From positions 744,001 through 808,000 of the forward strand of contig NZ_JAUFQR010000003.1 in NCBI RefSeq assembly GCF_030409875.1: a DNA stretch of 64,000 bases, written 5' to 3'. The notes below the pieces were generated by a model. That model was not told the DNA's origin. It made no database searches and saw only the letters and a list, made by a program, of their open reading frames with translations. Made by a program: the position numbers and the translations under genes. The stretch is from Chryseobacterium tructae (GTDB taxonomy: Bacteria > Bacteroidota > Bacteroidia > Flavobacteriales > Weeksellaceae). This document shows, one piece after another, positions 18,468 through 27,976 of the stretch (position 1 is its first letter; every line of letters begins with the position of its first letter).

Positions 18468-19766
18468 TTATAAGATTTTCGAAGTATCGAAATTGATGTA
18501 TTGATTTGAGTTTGAATTAGGCTTTTCCTTTTTTTTGAAAGCCAAAAAAGCAATGATTGAAAGAATTAAAACACTGATAGTGATAATATAATTCAAGCTG
18601 ATATAAAAAGTAAGCCAGGAAGTCTGAGCCGATCCGAAGTTTTTATAAAGAAGAATCAAAACACTTCCCAGATATCCGAAAGAATCTACAATATAGATCA
18701 GAAAGCCTACATTTCCTTTAATATCAAAGGCGGCAATCATTCTGTCAAAGTAAATTCCATTGAAAGGAATGTAGCAGATATACATCCCAAAACCTGAAAT
18801 AGTCATCCATAAAAAAGGAGATAATACTTTCTGCTGGAATAAATAAGTAGAAAGTCCTACCGTCAGAATTCCTGCAAACAAAATATAGTGATAGTAAGCA
18901 AAAGCCTTTTTATTATTTTTTACTTTCACCATGAAACTCAGGATCAAAAGAACCATAATGGCGATCGGAATTTCTGTAAGGGTGAAAATAGAACTGTCAA
19001 AAGTAAAATGAAGCCCATCCCAGATCTCACGGTTGAAATTATCCCTGAAATCTCTTAAAACGGTCAGACAGATGTACAGAAAAATAATGCAGACAATGGG
19101 AATAAAGAACTGTTGGATAAGTGCTTTTCTCTGAGTTCCGTTCAATGGTTGTCTTTTATTTTTAAGCATAATATCTTCTTCACTAGGTTTGGGAATTCTT
19201 TCTAAAAGAACCCCGAAAAGAAGTAAAGGAATAATAAAAATCAATCCTGCTGAAAAAGGCATCCAGAATTCTGAAACAGAAAAAGTATCCATTAAAAATT
19301 TTCCTACCGACTTGGTAAATCCTGAAGAAACCACAAAACTTGAACAAAGGAAAAGTCCTATAATTTCTGTTGTTTTGCGTCCTTCGATATATGAAAAAAC
19401 AATTCCCCAGATCATTCCCAACGGAATTCCATTTAAAAACATAAAAAGAATATTGTAAGGAGCAGGAACTACCGCAAATCCCAATAAAGAAAGCTCTGCG
19501 ATGGCGATAAAAGAGAATAGATAAGTGAGCCTTTTCCCTGGTTTTAATTCAGAAATAAATTTAATTCCGATAAACTTGGAAATAAAATATCCTACAGCCT
19601 GTGCAATGATAATCAGTATTTTATAATCAACTCCGAAATAGGAGAGTCCCTCAAAAGAAGCTACGGTAAAAGGTTTTCTGAAACCGTACATGCAAAAGTA
19701 GACACCAAAGGCAGCAAAGGCGGCCTTCAGTGTTACTAGTGTTTTTTTGTTGATCGTTCTGGCCAT
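18468..19766 (-). CDS. MFS-type transporter, DUF5690-like
   Basis: 432 residues with about twelve hydrophobic segments, a first helix with AAFAAFGVYFCMYGFRKPF similar to the sugar-phosphate/organophosphate antiporter start, and a conserved FLNGIPLGMIWGIVFSYIEG segment between helices. The middle cytoplasmic loop (residues about 190-215) is charged. Placed between the TonB receptor and the FAD oxidoreductase with 9-11 base gaps, it probably carries an organophosphonate across the inner membrane. The GlpT/UhpT-like FRKPF feature fits an organic anion substrate, but that is inference. Confidence 0.8.
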   Translation of the reverse strand: MARTINKKTLVTLKAAFAAFGVYFCMYGFRKPFTVASFEGLSYFGVDYKILIIIAQAVGYFISKFIGIKFISELKPGKRLTYLFSFIAIAELSLLGFAVVPAPYNILFMFLNGIPLGMIWGIVFSYIEGRKTTEIIGLFLCSSFVVSSGFTKSVGKFLMDTFSVSEFWMPFSAGLIFIIPLLLFGVLLERIPKPSEEDIMLKNKRQPLNGTQRKALIQQFFIPIVCIIFLYICLTVLRDFRDNFNREIWDGLHFTFDSSIFTLTEIPIAIMVLLILSFMVKVKNNKKAFAYYHYILFAGILTVGLSTYLFQQKVLSPFLWMTISGFGMYICYIPFNGIYFDRMIAAFDIKGNVGFLIYIVDSFGYLGSVLILLYKNFGSAQTSWLTFYISLNYIITISVLILSIIAFLAFKKKEKPNSNSNQYINFDTSKIL

Positions 19767-19775
19767 GGTAATGGT

Positions 19776-22599
19776 TTAGAAGTTCAGTTTTATTCCAAGG
19801 TTACATCTTACTCCGTAGTATTCTACCTGCTCAGGACGGTCTTCATTTTTTCCGAAGTGGTAGATCAGAGGTTTGTTCAGAATATTATTGATATCCATAT
19901 ACAGTCCTATATTTTTGGTAAACTGATAAGATCCTCCGAAGTCTAAGCTGCTGTATTTTCCATAGTAAGAATCATTGATGTCATCCTCGGCATATTCTAC
20001 AGCGTATTTCCCTTTATAATTGTAGGCAAGTCGTGCATTAAATCCTTTTTGTTCATAGAATAGCTGGAAGTTGTATAATTCTTTGGCCTGGTAAGGAAGA
20101 GCCACCTTTCTGCCACTTGGCTTCTCCATTTCAGAAGTCATAAAGGTTGCGTTTACCTGTGCCCCGAAATACTTAAGGAATCCCGGAAGGAAATCAAATC
20201 TTTTGGTAATTCCCAATTCAAGGCCGCCCAACCATGCTGCACTTCCATTATTAGGAGCAGAGAACTGCACGCCGTTCATCCCATTGTAAGTTCCGATGAA
20301 AGAATCCTGAAAAATTGGATCTGTAATCGATTTATAGAAAACACCACCACTCAGAATTCCGACATTTGAGAAGTAATATTCTCCCATCAGGTCAAAATTC
20401 AAAGAATAGGTTGGATTAAGATTAGGATTTCCTCCTTTAAATTCATTATCCGCTTCAATATAAGTTCCACCAGGCGTCAGATCTCCGAAATTAGGCCTTG
20501 AAAATGTTCTTGTGGCTGCAAAACGAAGATTGGTTTTATCGTTTAAGGCATATTTCAGATGAATCATGGGGAGAACAGCAAGGTAATTTTTAGTATGTTC
20601 AACTGGCGTTAGCACATCATCAATCACATTATACCCTTTTACCTTTGTATTGGTATTTGATAATCTGATTCCCCCTAAAAGGGTAATTTTATCATTCAGT
20701 TTGTAAGTGGCCATTCCGTAAGCATCGGCATGCTTTTCAAAAACATCGAAGTTTCTTCCTAACGCTTTATTGTATTCCAAGGCTTCGGAATCAGTCGTAT
20801 TGATTTTTAAATTCCCCTGATTATCATACCAGAACTGGTTCATTCCTCCCGTAGAAAGCACTGGCCCGAATGTATTTCCGATATGAGCATTCATTTCACT
20901 TAAATACTTTCTCCCGTTGGGCTGAGTTGTAATATATTGAGCATAATCAGATAACAGAGGTGCGGTTCCATTGCTCCAGTTGTAGAAAATATCAGAGAAT
21001 TTGGCATTACGTTCCTTATCCCTGTATTTGAAACCATACTTTATCGTCAGGTTATCAGAAGCATTAATTTCATGATTAAAAGCTGCTACAATCTTATCTT
21101 TCTCTTCTACAAATACCTTGTAAAATTCGAGATCGGTAAATCTCATCTGGGTAGCATCCATTTTAAAGTCAGGATTGCTGTAGAAACCAAATAAGGCATC
21201 CGGATTTTTATAATCTAATTTTCCACCATCGGCTTTCCAGTAAGCTCTTGGCCCGTTTCCACGATCAGAAATATAATCAGGATTGATGCCTACTCCGGAT
21301 TGGGTGTATTTAATGACATAATAAGAGTTGTTCTGCTTGTCAGGAATATTTCCATATTTAAACTGGTTGTCATAATAGGATAGATCCCAGTCAATTTTTC
21401 CCTTATTTAAATGATGAACTCCGCCTAATGAAATAGAGGTAAGTTCTGTAATCAGTAAATTGTGGATATTCTGAAGTTCTACTCTTGCCGTATTATTGGC
21501 AGAACTGAACTTATCAAATCGTATTCTGTGCTTGTAATGGGTTCATCATCAGAAAGTGTTCCGTACATTCCCTTCAGATACAAAGTGTTTTTTGGAGAAA
21601 GAACATATTCGAAAGCTGCATTAATTCCGGTAGTTTTTCTTACTCCGTTATAATCACGTAGTTCCATTCTGAAAACTCCTTCATCACCACTTCTTCTGGC
21701 TTCAAAATTATCCGTTGACCAATTTCTGATGAAATGCGCAAAGTTGAATAAGTATCCGAATTTTTTATCTTTTGTTCTTCCTCCATATAATAAACCAAGA
21801 TTATACACTCCTTTGTCCGCTTTGGCGTTGTAACCGCTTCCTAATGTGGCTTTAAACTCTGTTTTCATAGGCGGTGTTTTGGTAATGAAATTCACTCCGC
21901 CACCAATTCCATCTGCTTCAATATCAGGCGTAAAAGATTTGTTGACATGCACATAAGAGATCAGTTCTGTTGGAAAGAAATCGAAAGCGGTAGCTCTGGA
22001 TGTCGTTTCCTCTTCTGCGGTTGGAAGCCTGTTTCCGTTGATGGTTGTAGATGCCCAGAATGGCGGAAGCCCCTTAGAGAAACAAATCTTCCCTCTCCTT
22101 GGTCTCTTTCAATAGAAACTCCCTGTACTCGCTGTACCGTTTCGGCAGCATTTCTGTCCGGTAGTTTTCCGATCCCGTCAGAGGCGATGACATTGGTGAT
22201 GTTGATTGCATTTTTCTGTAAGTTTAAGGCTCTTGCCTCCGTATTTTTTAAAGTTCCGGTAACGACCACTTCGTCAAGATTCTTTCTGGGCTGAGAAAGC
22301 TTTATGATTCCAAGGTCTGTTGTTTCATCAGATTTTAGATGAACCGTAATATCAGAAGTGGTATAACCAATATAGCTGATTTGGAGGCTATATTCTCCTT
22401 CTTTGATATCATTGATGGTAAACTTTCCGTCTACATCGGTGGTTATGTTTTTTGATGAACCTTTTATTTTGACCGTGGCACCGGGAAGCGGCTGGCTGTC
22501 ATCAAGAACAGTTCCTATAATTAATTGCTTTTGCGCTGAAACAAAAGTGATGAAACAGACAGAAGCAAGGGTAAGTAATTTCTCTAAATTTGTTTTCAT
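19776..22599 (-). pseudogene. TonB-dependent receptor of the phosphonate island, two frameshifts
   Basis: Starting at ATG 22599 (signal peptide KTNLEKLLTLASVCFITF), residues 25-110 form a carboxypeptidase-like domain (PLPGATVKIKGSSKN), then a plug (LDEVVVTGTLKN). The frame shifts at the CCCC run 22070-22073 (one G missing on the coding strand, after VSLRG) and again at the TT of 21542-21543 (one A missing, SDDE then THYKHRIRFDKF). Restoring both gives 941 residues ending in IKLNF, normal for this family. It is the first gene of the minus-strand operon and likely imports the compound processed by the genes downstream. Its promoter region has the operator palindrome. Confidence 0.85.
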
Positions 22600-22884
22600 T
22601 TTTACATATATTAAATTTTTTATGCAAATCACGCTAATAATTTTAATATATATAAATATTTGATATTAAGTATTGTTTAACAAATTAAGGCTATTTATTA
22701 CCCAAATTTTACTTTTCAAATATTTTTCCATGTGAAAAGTGAATAAGTTGTGCTTTTTATAAGTGTCTTATTTGTAGGGTATTGTGGATTAATTGAAACC
22801 TGGCTTTTTGAATAGATATTTTCTGTTGAAAAGGAGTTTTTGATTAACATATCGTTCATTTTAAACCAAAATGAGAAAACTAAA

Positions 22885-22903
22885 AGTTTACAAATAGTAA
22901 ACT
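22885..22903. promoter_or_regulatory. Perfect operator palindrome upstream of the TonB receptor operon
   Basis: AGTTTAC-AAATA-GTAAACT, extended to 11 bases each side including flanks (22883-22905). Two near copies precede the phosphodiesterase gene. Further partial half-sites (TTTGTAAA at about 23010 and TTTACAAA at 23029) lie nearby. The rest of the 590-base gap from 22600 to 23189 has no gene; its right part belongs to the IS110 leader. Confidence 0.55.
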
Positions 22904-23050
22904 TTTTAGTGAAAGATAATTATGTAGTTGCTGAGAAAATATATTTTGTGACTACGAATTCTTGAATACAATCAATAATGCACAGCTGTAAAAGCTATGT
23001 GCCCTTTAGTTTGTAAAAAGAAATTAAGTTTACAAAATAAAAGCATTCAC

Positions 23051-23189
23051 AAGAAACAGGGTGAACCATTATGTGTCCAAGGATTCGAGGCCTATACATA
23101 GATTATGAACCCTGTTTCTTTGAGAATAAGGTCATTATAGAAATTTAGGTTCGAGACCTATTATCAAGGGCTTAGACACGATTCTCAAT
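23051..23189 (+). ncRNA. Putative IS110 bridge (seek) RNA leader
   Basis: AAGAAACAGGGT at 23051-23062 pairs perfectly with ACCCTGTTTCTT at 23109-23120, and a second hairpin follows (TAGGT-TCGAG-ACCTA, about 23146-23160). Both loops hold near-identical words (GATTCGAGGCCTAT and GGTTCGAGACCTAT). In the IS110 group, the region before the transposase encodes the RNA that links target and donor DNA. Position and two-loop structure fit; sequence assignment is inference. Confidence 0.4.
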
Positions 23190-24265
23190 GTGAATGATAA
23201 CCTCAAAAAAGTTATGAGACAAAAGTACGTTATCGGCATTGATATTTCCAAATCAAAATTAGATTGTGCTATAATGGATTCTGAGTATAAGATCCAATGT
23301 GAGCAGATCATTCCCAACACAGAGAAAGGAATATCTTCATTTTTGAAAGGTATTTTAAAGCTTCTGAAAATAACCAAAGAAGACCTTTTGATTTGCTGCG
23401 AAAATACTGGAATTTATAACCGACCATTAGAGAAGTTTTGTTCAAAATCAGAGTATCTGCTTTTGGGTGGAACATCCTGTTAAAAATCAAAAAAAGCAGC
23501 CAGTGATTTAAGAGGAAAAAGATGATCGAAAAAGATGCCAGAAGAATTGCAGAATACGCTGTTCGCTATCACGATAAAATAATGCCTTATGAGGAATCAG
23601 AGGAAGTTATACAACGAATGAACGTGCTGGCTAAATCCCGTGATACTTTACTATTGCAAAAAACGGCTTTGGAAAATCAATTAAGGGAAGCCAAAAGTCA
23701 CGATGTGTATGTGTTTAAGCTATTGACCCAAGCCTTTTTCAAAAAAAACGCTGAAAAACTCTTACCACATCTATAAAAAAACAATAGAAAAATCAGCTTT
23801 CAGAACTTATGGAAATCCAAGATGAGATTAAGAAAAAAAACAAAGAACTTTTTGATTTCCATTCCTGGAATCGGAACTCAATGTGCTCTTAATTTGATCA
23901 TCATTACCAATAACTTCAAATCGTTTGATAATGCTAAACACCTTGCTTGTTATGCAGGAGTTGTTCCGTTCAAAAATCAATCAGGAACCATCGTAAAAAA
24001 AGAACGTGTATCGAAAATGGCGAATCAAAAACTGAAAAAGCTGCTTCATTTATCTGCCATGGCAAGTATACGAGCAGACAAGGAATTAAAGACCTATTTT
24101 CTGAGAAAAGTAGAAGAGGGTAAAAATAAAATGAGTGTTCTTAATGCTATAAGAAACAAATTAGTACATCGAATAATGGCCGTAATCAAACGAAAACAGC
24201 CATTTTTTCCAAAAGAAGAATTTTTATCAATAAAAAACACTTATAATACTTGCTTATTAACATAG
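23190..24265 (+). pseudogene. IS110-family transposase, multiply frameshifted
   Basis: The N-terminal piece (23190-23483, or from ATG 23214) has the RuvC-like DEDD start YVIGIDISKSKLDCAIMD and a CCENTGIYN strand. A second frame (23522-23776) gives KDARRIAEYAVRYHDK, and a third (23822-24265) the transposase-20 domain with LISIPGIGTQCALNLI and HLACYAGVVPFKNQSG. Full length would be about 350 residues. At least three shifts occur, mostly extra bases in T or A runs (for example CTTTTGGG near 23460). The catalytic Asp of the first motif is present, but no intact protein can be made as written. Confidence 0.85.
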
Positions 24266-24355
24266 AAATCTATGTGGTTATATTTTTAAACCACATAGGC
24301 ACATAGAATAAAATTAATTGTGCATTCGTAGCTAAAAGTCTGTATAAGATAAAAT

Positions 24356-24925
24356 TTATGCGGTATAAAAATAAAGAACTAGCATCACGCAGCTTTCGTT
24401 GCTGATACTTACCGGAACGTGGGGAAACTTTCCATTGAAATATAAAGAATCTCCTTCTTTCATGATGATTTCTTCATTATCAATGATGTATTTTACTTCT
24501 CCTTTCAGAATATATTTGAATTCCCAGGCATCTGTAATTACTTTTTCCCTTTTAGAATTAGGTTCCAGGGTAAGCAATACTGCTTCAAATCCCAAAGAAT
24601 GAAGACTTTTGCTAAAGATGTGCATGTATTTAAAGCCTTCAGCTTCCACTTCTTTCTCTATAACCTGCTGACTTTCTTTAGGAACATAAATGAACTTTGC
24701 ATTTGACTTTTTCTCCACGCCCTCAAAAAAGAAGCTTGCATCAATATCCAGTGATTGAATCAGATCTAATAATACAGGAAGCGAAGGAATTGTTCTTCCA
24801 TTTTCGATACGGGAAACCAGACCGTTACTTACATTAGCTCTGAAAGCCAGTTCGTTAATGGTTAGATTGTTTTTCTTTCTGATATCCTTTAATCTCTTTC
24901 CGATCCCTATTAAAAAGTCATTCAT
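24356..24925 (-). CDS. XRE-family regulator with C-terminal cupin
   Basis: 189 residues from ATG 24925 (MNDFLIGIG); the upstream in-frame extension is hydrophobic and unlike a regulator. Residues 8-62 form an XRE helix-turn-helix (LKDIRKKNNLTINELAFRA, SNGLVSRIENGRTIPS). Residues 115-187 form a cupin barrel (AWEFKYILKGEVKYII, KEGDSLYFNGKFPHVP). Such proteins sense small ligands, often amines, and control nearby catabolic genes. It lies across the IS110 element from the phosphonate island and could be its regulator; this is a positional guess. A CTATGTGGT inverted repeat lies downstream at 24272-24300. Confidence 0.85.
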   Translation of the reverse strand: MNDFLIGIGKRLKDIRKKNNLTINELAFRANVSNGLVSRIENGRTIPSLPVLLDLIQSLDIDASFFFEGVEKKSNAKFIYVPKESQQVIEKEVEAEGFKYMHIFSKSLHSLGFEAVLLTLEPNSKREKVITDAWEFKYILKGEVKYIIDNEEIIMKEGDSLYFNGKFPHVPVSISNESCVMLVLYFYTA

Positions 24926-25024
24926 GTTGTAGTCAATGAAAAGCAAAGGTAATATTATTCTATATAGGTTGTATGGCAAAATGAGGAATTCACGAAAAGG
25001 TAAAATTGTAAAAAGGTGAAAAAA

Positions 25025-25258
25025 ATGAAAACGCAAAGCTCGCAGGTTTATTAGCTCACTGGTTTATTTTTAGAGCCTAAAGACACTTCATTCCATAAAG
25101 AAGGTTATCGTAGCTGAGTGAAACGCCTTTACGAACATTTTATAAGTATCATTTTACAATTCTTTGCGTGCATAGCGTTAAAAACCAAAATAAATAATCT
25201 TCAGTTCCACATGGTCTTCAAGAAACCTCCAACTTCCAGCTTCCTTCTTCCAACCTAG
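25025..25258. repeat. Intergenic dispersed repeat region
   Basis: Within the 400-base gap 24926-25328, AACGCAAAGCTCGCAGG and CTTTGCGTGCATAGCGTT mark a degenerate relative of the GGCGCAA repeats at 11.5 and 27.6 kb. It is followed by CCTCCAACTTCCAGCTTCC, which resembles text at 35158-35187. Confidence 0.45.
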
Positions 25259-25300
25259 AAAGCTTTTCCATTCAATATTTCTATCCCGATAAAATTTCCC

Positions 25301-25308
25301 TATTTTTG
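25301..25308 (+). promoter_or_regulatory. -7 promoter element of the two-component operon
   Basis: TATTTTTG fits TANNTTTG, 20 bases before the response-regulator ATG. Confidence 0.5.
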
Positions 25309-25328
25309 TAAAACTCCTTATTTCATTT

Positions 25329-26054
25329 ATGAAAAAAATAATTCTCATCGAAGACGAAACCAGTGTAGTATCTTTTATCAAAAAGGGGCTTCAGGAAAAC
25401 GGATATGAAATTTCCGTGGCTTTTGACGGACGTACCGGCGTACAGCTGGTACAGGCCAATGATTTCGATTTGGTGATTTTAGACATTATGCTGCCAGAAA
25501 TGAATGGGTTGGATGTCTGTAAGGAGATCAGAAAAACGAATCAGAGTGTTCCGATTTTATTCTTAACGGCTTTAGGTACTTCTGAAAATATTGTTCTGGG
25601 ACTGGAAAGTGGTGGTGATGATTATTTGGTGAAACCTTTCAAATTCATTGAACTGGTTGCCCGTGTAAAATCTCTTCTTAGAAGAAGCCATAACAATGGC
25701 CCACAGGAAATCGCTGAACCAGAGCCGGATAATGAACATGTATTTCAATTTTCTGATTTATCAGTAAATGATTACACCAAAAAGGTAACCCGTGCCGGAG
25801 AAGAAATTACATTGACTTCTACAGAATACAAGTTGCTGGTTTATTTTCTTCATAACCCTGAAAAAGTAATTTCGAGAGCCGAGATCTTAGATGCTGTCTG
25901 GGGTGTAAATTATGAACTGGGAACCAATGTAGTAGATGTATACGTGAATTATTTAAGGAAGAAACTGGACGATAAAGATGATAATAAATTGATTCATACC
26001 GTAATAGGAATGGGGTATGTTCTGAAAAAGCATAATGAATGTTTAACAAAGTGA
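25329..26054 (+). CDS. OmpR-family response regulator
   Basis: 241 residues. The receiver domain (1-120) has the acidic pair in LIEDE, the phosphoacceptor Asp in LVILDIMLPEMNG (about residue 51), the switch Thr/Ser in LFLTA and Lys in LVKPF. The C-terminal winged helix (about 145-237) has LTSTEYKLLVYFLHNPEKV and TVIGMGYVLK. It overlaps the histidine kinase gene by 16 bases, so the two are translationally coupled. Phosphate-controlled binding to direct repeats is expected; TTTTAAT repeats at 27857-27916 are candidate sites. Confidence 0.93.
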   Translation: MKKIILIEDETSVVSFIKKGLQENGYEISVAFDGRTGVQLVQANDFDLVILDIMLPEMNGLDVCKEIRKTNQSVPILFLTALGTSENIVLGLESGGDDYLVKPFKFIELVARVKSLLRRSHNNGPQEIAEPEPDNEHVFQFSDLSVNDYTKKVTRAGEEITLTSTEYKLLVYFLHNPEKVISRAEILDAVWGVNYELGTNVVDVYVNYLRKKLDDKDDNKLIHTVIGMGYVLKKHNECLTK

Positions 26055-27442
26055 TTACAAATCAGACCAAAACGATGGTACTTTTAATGTTGGTTTTTAC
26101 CGTCATTATTTTACTGTTCAGTGGATTGGTTTATTTTTCAATTGTTAATTTTTCTCATCAAAGGTTTTATGAGCTTTTAAAAATTCGTACCGCCACCATT
26201 GTTCAGATAGAAAAAAGCAAGGATCATCTGGATCTTCCTGAAAATTATATTCTCAGCAATCTGAATGATGAAGAGCTTCCGATGGAAAAAGACTACGTTT
26301 TTGCAGTTCCTACGGATTCTAATTTCAAGAAAATCTCTCAGGAGGTTCACATTCCCGATTATTTCTTTAAAAATGTTCTCAAAAAAGGAGAGGACAACTA
26401 TAATGATAAAGAATTCTATTACATTGGCCAGAGTTTTAGATATGAGGATAAAGATTATATCGCTATTGCTTCAGCTAAAAACCATTATGTAATTTATTAC
26501 CTTGGATTTTTAAAGAGAACGCTGCTTACCTGTATAGTGCTATCACTTTTCTTTAGCATGATCTTTTCATTTTATCTTTCTAAAACACTCTTTAAACCTA
26601 TCCTTAAAATTACAGGGAAAGTAAAAGAGATCAGTTCGGAGAATCTTCACCTGAGACTTGAGCCACAACCGGATAATAAAGAACTGAATGAATTAGTAGA
26701 CACCTTCAACGGAATGCTTAATCGTATTGAAACGTCTTTTGAAACTCAGAATCATCTGATTGGAAATGTTTCCCATGAATTGAGAACTCCCCTTACCTCG
26801 ATTATGGGTGAAGCTGATGTTGCTCTTTCTATAAGCAGAACACCGGAAGAATATAAAGAAACCCTTGAAATCATTCTGGATGAAGCTGAAAAACTGGACA
26901 GAAAGATTAAAGCCTTATTAATGATCGCCCAAACCGGGTTTGATGGTAAGATTCAGAAAATGGATAAGGTAAGAATGGATCAGTTGCTCTGGGATGTTAT
27001 TGAAACCCTGAGAAAAATTGATTCCAGAAATAATATCTATCTGGATATCAGTATGCTTCCTGATAATCCTAAAAAATTGAAGGTACAGGGGAACGAACAA
27101 CTTTTACATCTCGCTGTTGCTAATATTATCAGTAATGGCTGCAAATATTCTAATTTCCAACAGGTTAAAGTTTCCTTGGGAGCTACCGACGCAGATGTTT
27201 ACATTATTGTAAAAGATGACGGGATTGGAATTCCGCAACAGGAAATGAATAAAATCTATGATCCGTTTTTCAGAGCTTCTAATACCAATAATTATGAAGG
27301 GTATGGAATTGGACTTCCATTGGCAAGAAATATCGTAAGAATGCACCATGGTGAGCTGATCGTCACTTCAAATGAAAATCAGGGAACTACAGTACAGATG
27401 CGTTTCCCTAACTTTTACAGTACACAAAAAGAAACGGTGTAA
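26039..27442 (+). CDS. HAMP-domain sensor histidine kinase
   Basis: 467 residues: membrane helix at about 12-35, periplasmic sensor 36-160, second helix 162-185, HAMP linker to about 240, then HisKA with the phosphorylated His in NVSHELRTPLTSIMGE and a HATPase domain with VANIISNGCKYS, KDDGIGIP and GYGIGLPLA. It starts inside the response-regulator gene. The sensor part has no recognised domain, so the signal is unknown. Its pairing resembles CusS/ArlS-type kinases of Bacteroidota. Confidence 0.93.
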   Translation: MFNKVITNQTKTMVLLMLVFTVIILLFSGLVYFSIVNFSHQRFYELLKIRTATIVQIEKSKDHLDLPENYILSNLNDEELPMEKDYVFAVPTDSNFKKISQEVHIPDYFFKNVLKKGEDNYNDKEFYYIGQSFRYEDKDYIAIASAKNHYVIYYLGFLKRTLLTCIVLSLFFSMIFSFYLSKTLFKPILKITGKVKEISSENLHLRLEPQPDNKELNELVDTFNGMLNRIETSFETQNHLIGNVSHELRTPLTSIMGEADVALSISRTPEEYKETLEIILDEAEKLDRKIKALLMIAQTGFDGKIQKMDKVRMDQLLWDVIETLRKIDSRNNIYLDISMLPDNPKKLKVQGNEQLLHLAVANIISNGCKYSNFQQVKVSLGATDADVYIIVKDDGIGIPQQEMNKIYDPFFRASNTNNYEGYGIGLPLARNIVRMHHGELIVTSNENQGTTVQMRFPNFYSTQKETV

Positions 27443-27577
27443 ATCTGAAGGTAGAAAGTAAATGCTTCCTCAAATACTTTAGATAGGTGTGTTATCTTAA
27501 TGGTCTTTCTGAATATTCCCTTTTTAATAACTTTTTACGTTACCTATAAGCCTATCTTTTATAATATATACTTGCCG

Positions 27578-27768
27578 AAAATCTTTGATTTTCTTGCGCC
27601 TTAAAAACAGATTATTATTTAAAACCCTTTGCGCCTTGGCGTTTTCCAACATAATTAAAAATTTTCCACTTCTGATTTTGCTGACTGCTTTTGGAAAAAC
27701 GCAAAGCCGCAAGATCTTTAATAGGATGTACGCTTTTAAGGCGCAAAGATTTTATCTTCGATAAAATT
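27578..27768. repeat. Pair of dispersed GGCGCAA repeats, inverted copies of those at 11.5 kb
   Basis: 27578-27650 is similar to the reverse complement of 11460-11532 (shared TTTGATTTTCTTGCGCCTTA), and 27691-27768 to that of 11674-11750 (shared TCTTCGATAAAATT end). The 534-base stretch 27443-27976 otherwise holds only the operator-like repeats and promoter of the next gene. Confidence 0.65.
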
Positions 27769-27856
27769 CTCCCGTTGGGATATGTTGTTGATAATAATGT
27801 GTTTATGTAAAACGGCTTATTTCTGTTTTTCTCCATATTAATACCCGTTAACAATT

Positions 27857-27916
27857 TTCTAATCTCATTTTAATCTCTTTAATGACATTTTAATTCCATT
27901 CCAAAGAGCTTCTAAT
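27857..27916 (+). promoter_or_regulatory. Direct TTTTAAT-type repeats, candidate OmpR-type operator
   Basis: TTCTAAT (27857), TTTTAAT (27868), CTTTAAT (27877), TTTTAAT (27888) and TTCTAAT (27910) recur at about 10-11 base steps, one helical turn, just upstream of a TAGTTTTG -7 element at 27927-27934. This spacing is usual for OmpR/PhoB-type regulators, and such a regulator gene lies 1.8 kb upstream. Confidence 0.5.
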
Positions 27917-27976
27917 CTCATCGTTCTAGTTTTGTATCATCAAAAAAGATAAACACAATACAAAATAATAAAGAAC

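Larger units (their letters stand above)
23040..24300 (+). mobile_element. Degraded IS110-family insertion sequence (approximate ends)
   Basis: Contains a structured leader (23051-23189) and the remains of an IS110 transposase (23190-24265). IS110 elements lack terminal inverted repeats, so the ends cannot be fixed by eye; the limits are estimates. The right side runs into an AACCACATAG palindrome. The element lies between the TonB operon promoter and the XRE-cupin gene. Confidence 0.6.

Noticed and set aside
11323..27768. CRISPR-like interpretation of the GGCGCAA repeats
   Set aside because: Copies are long, inverted, unevenly spaced and without unique spacers or cas genes.
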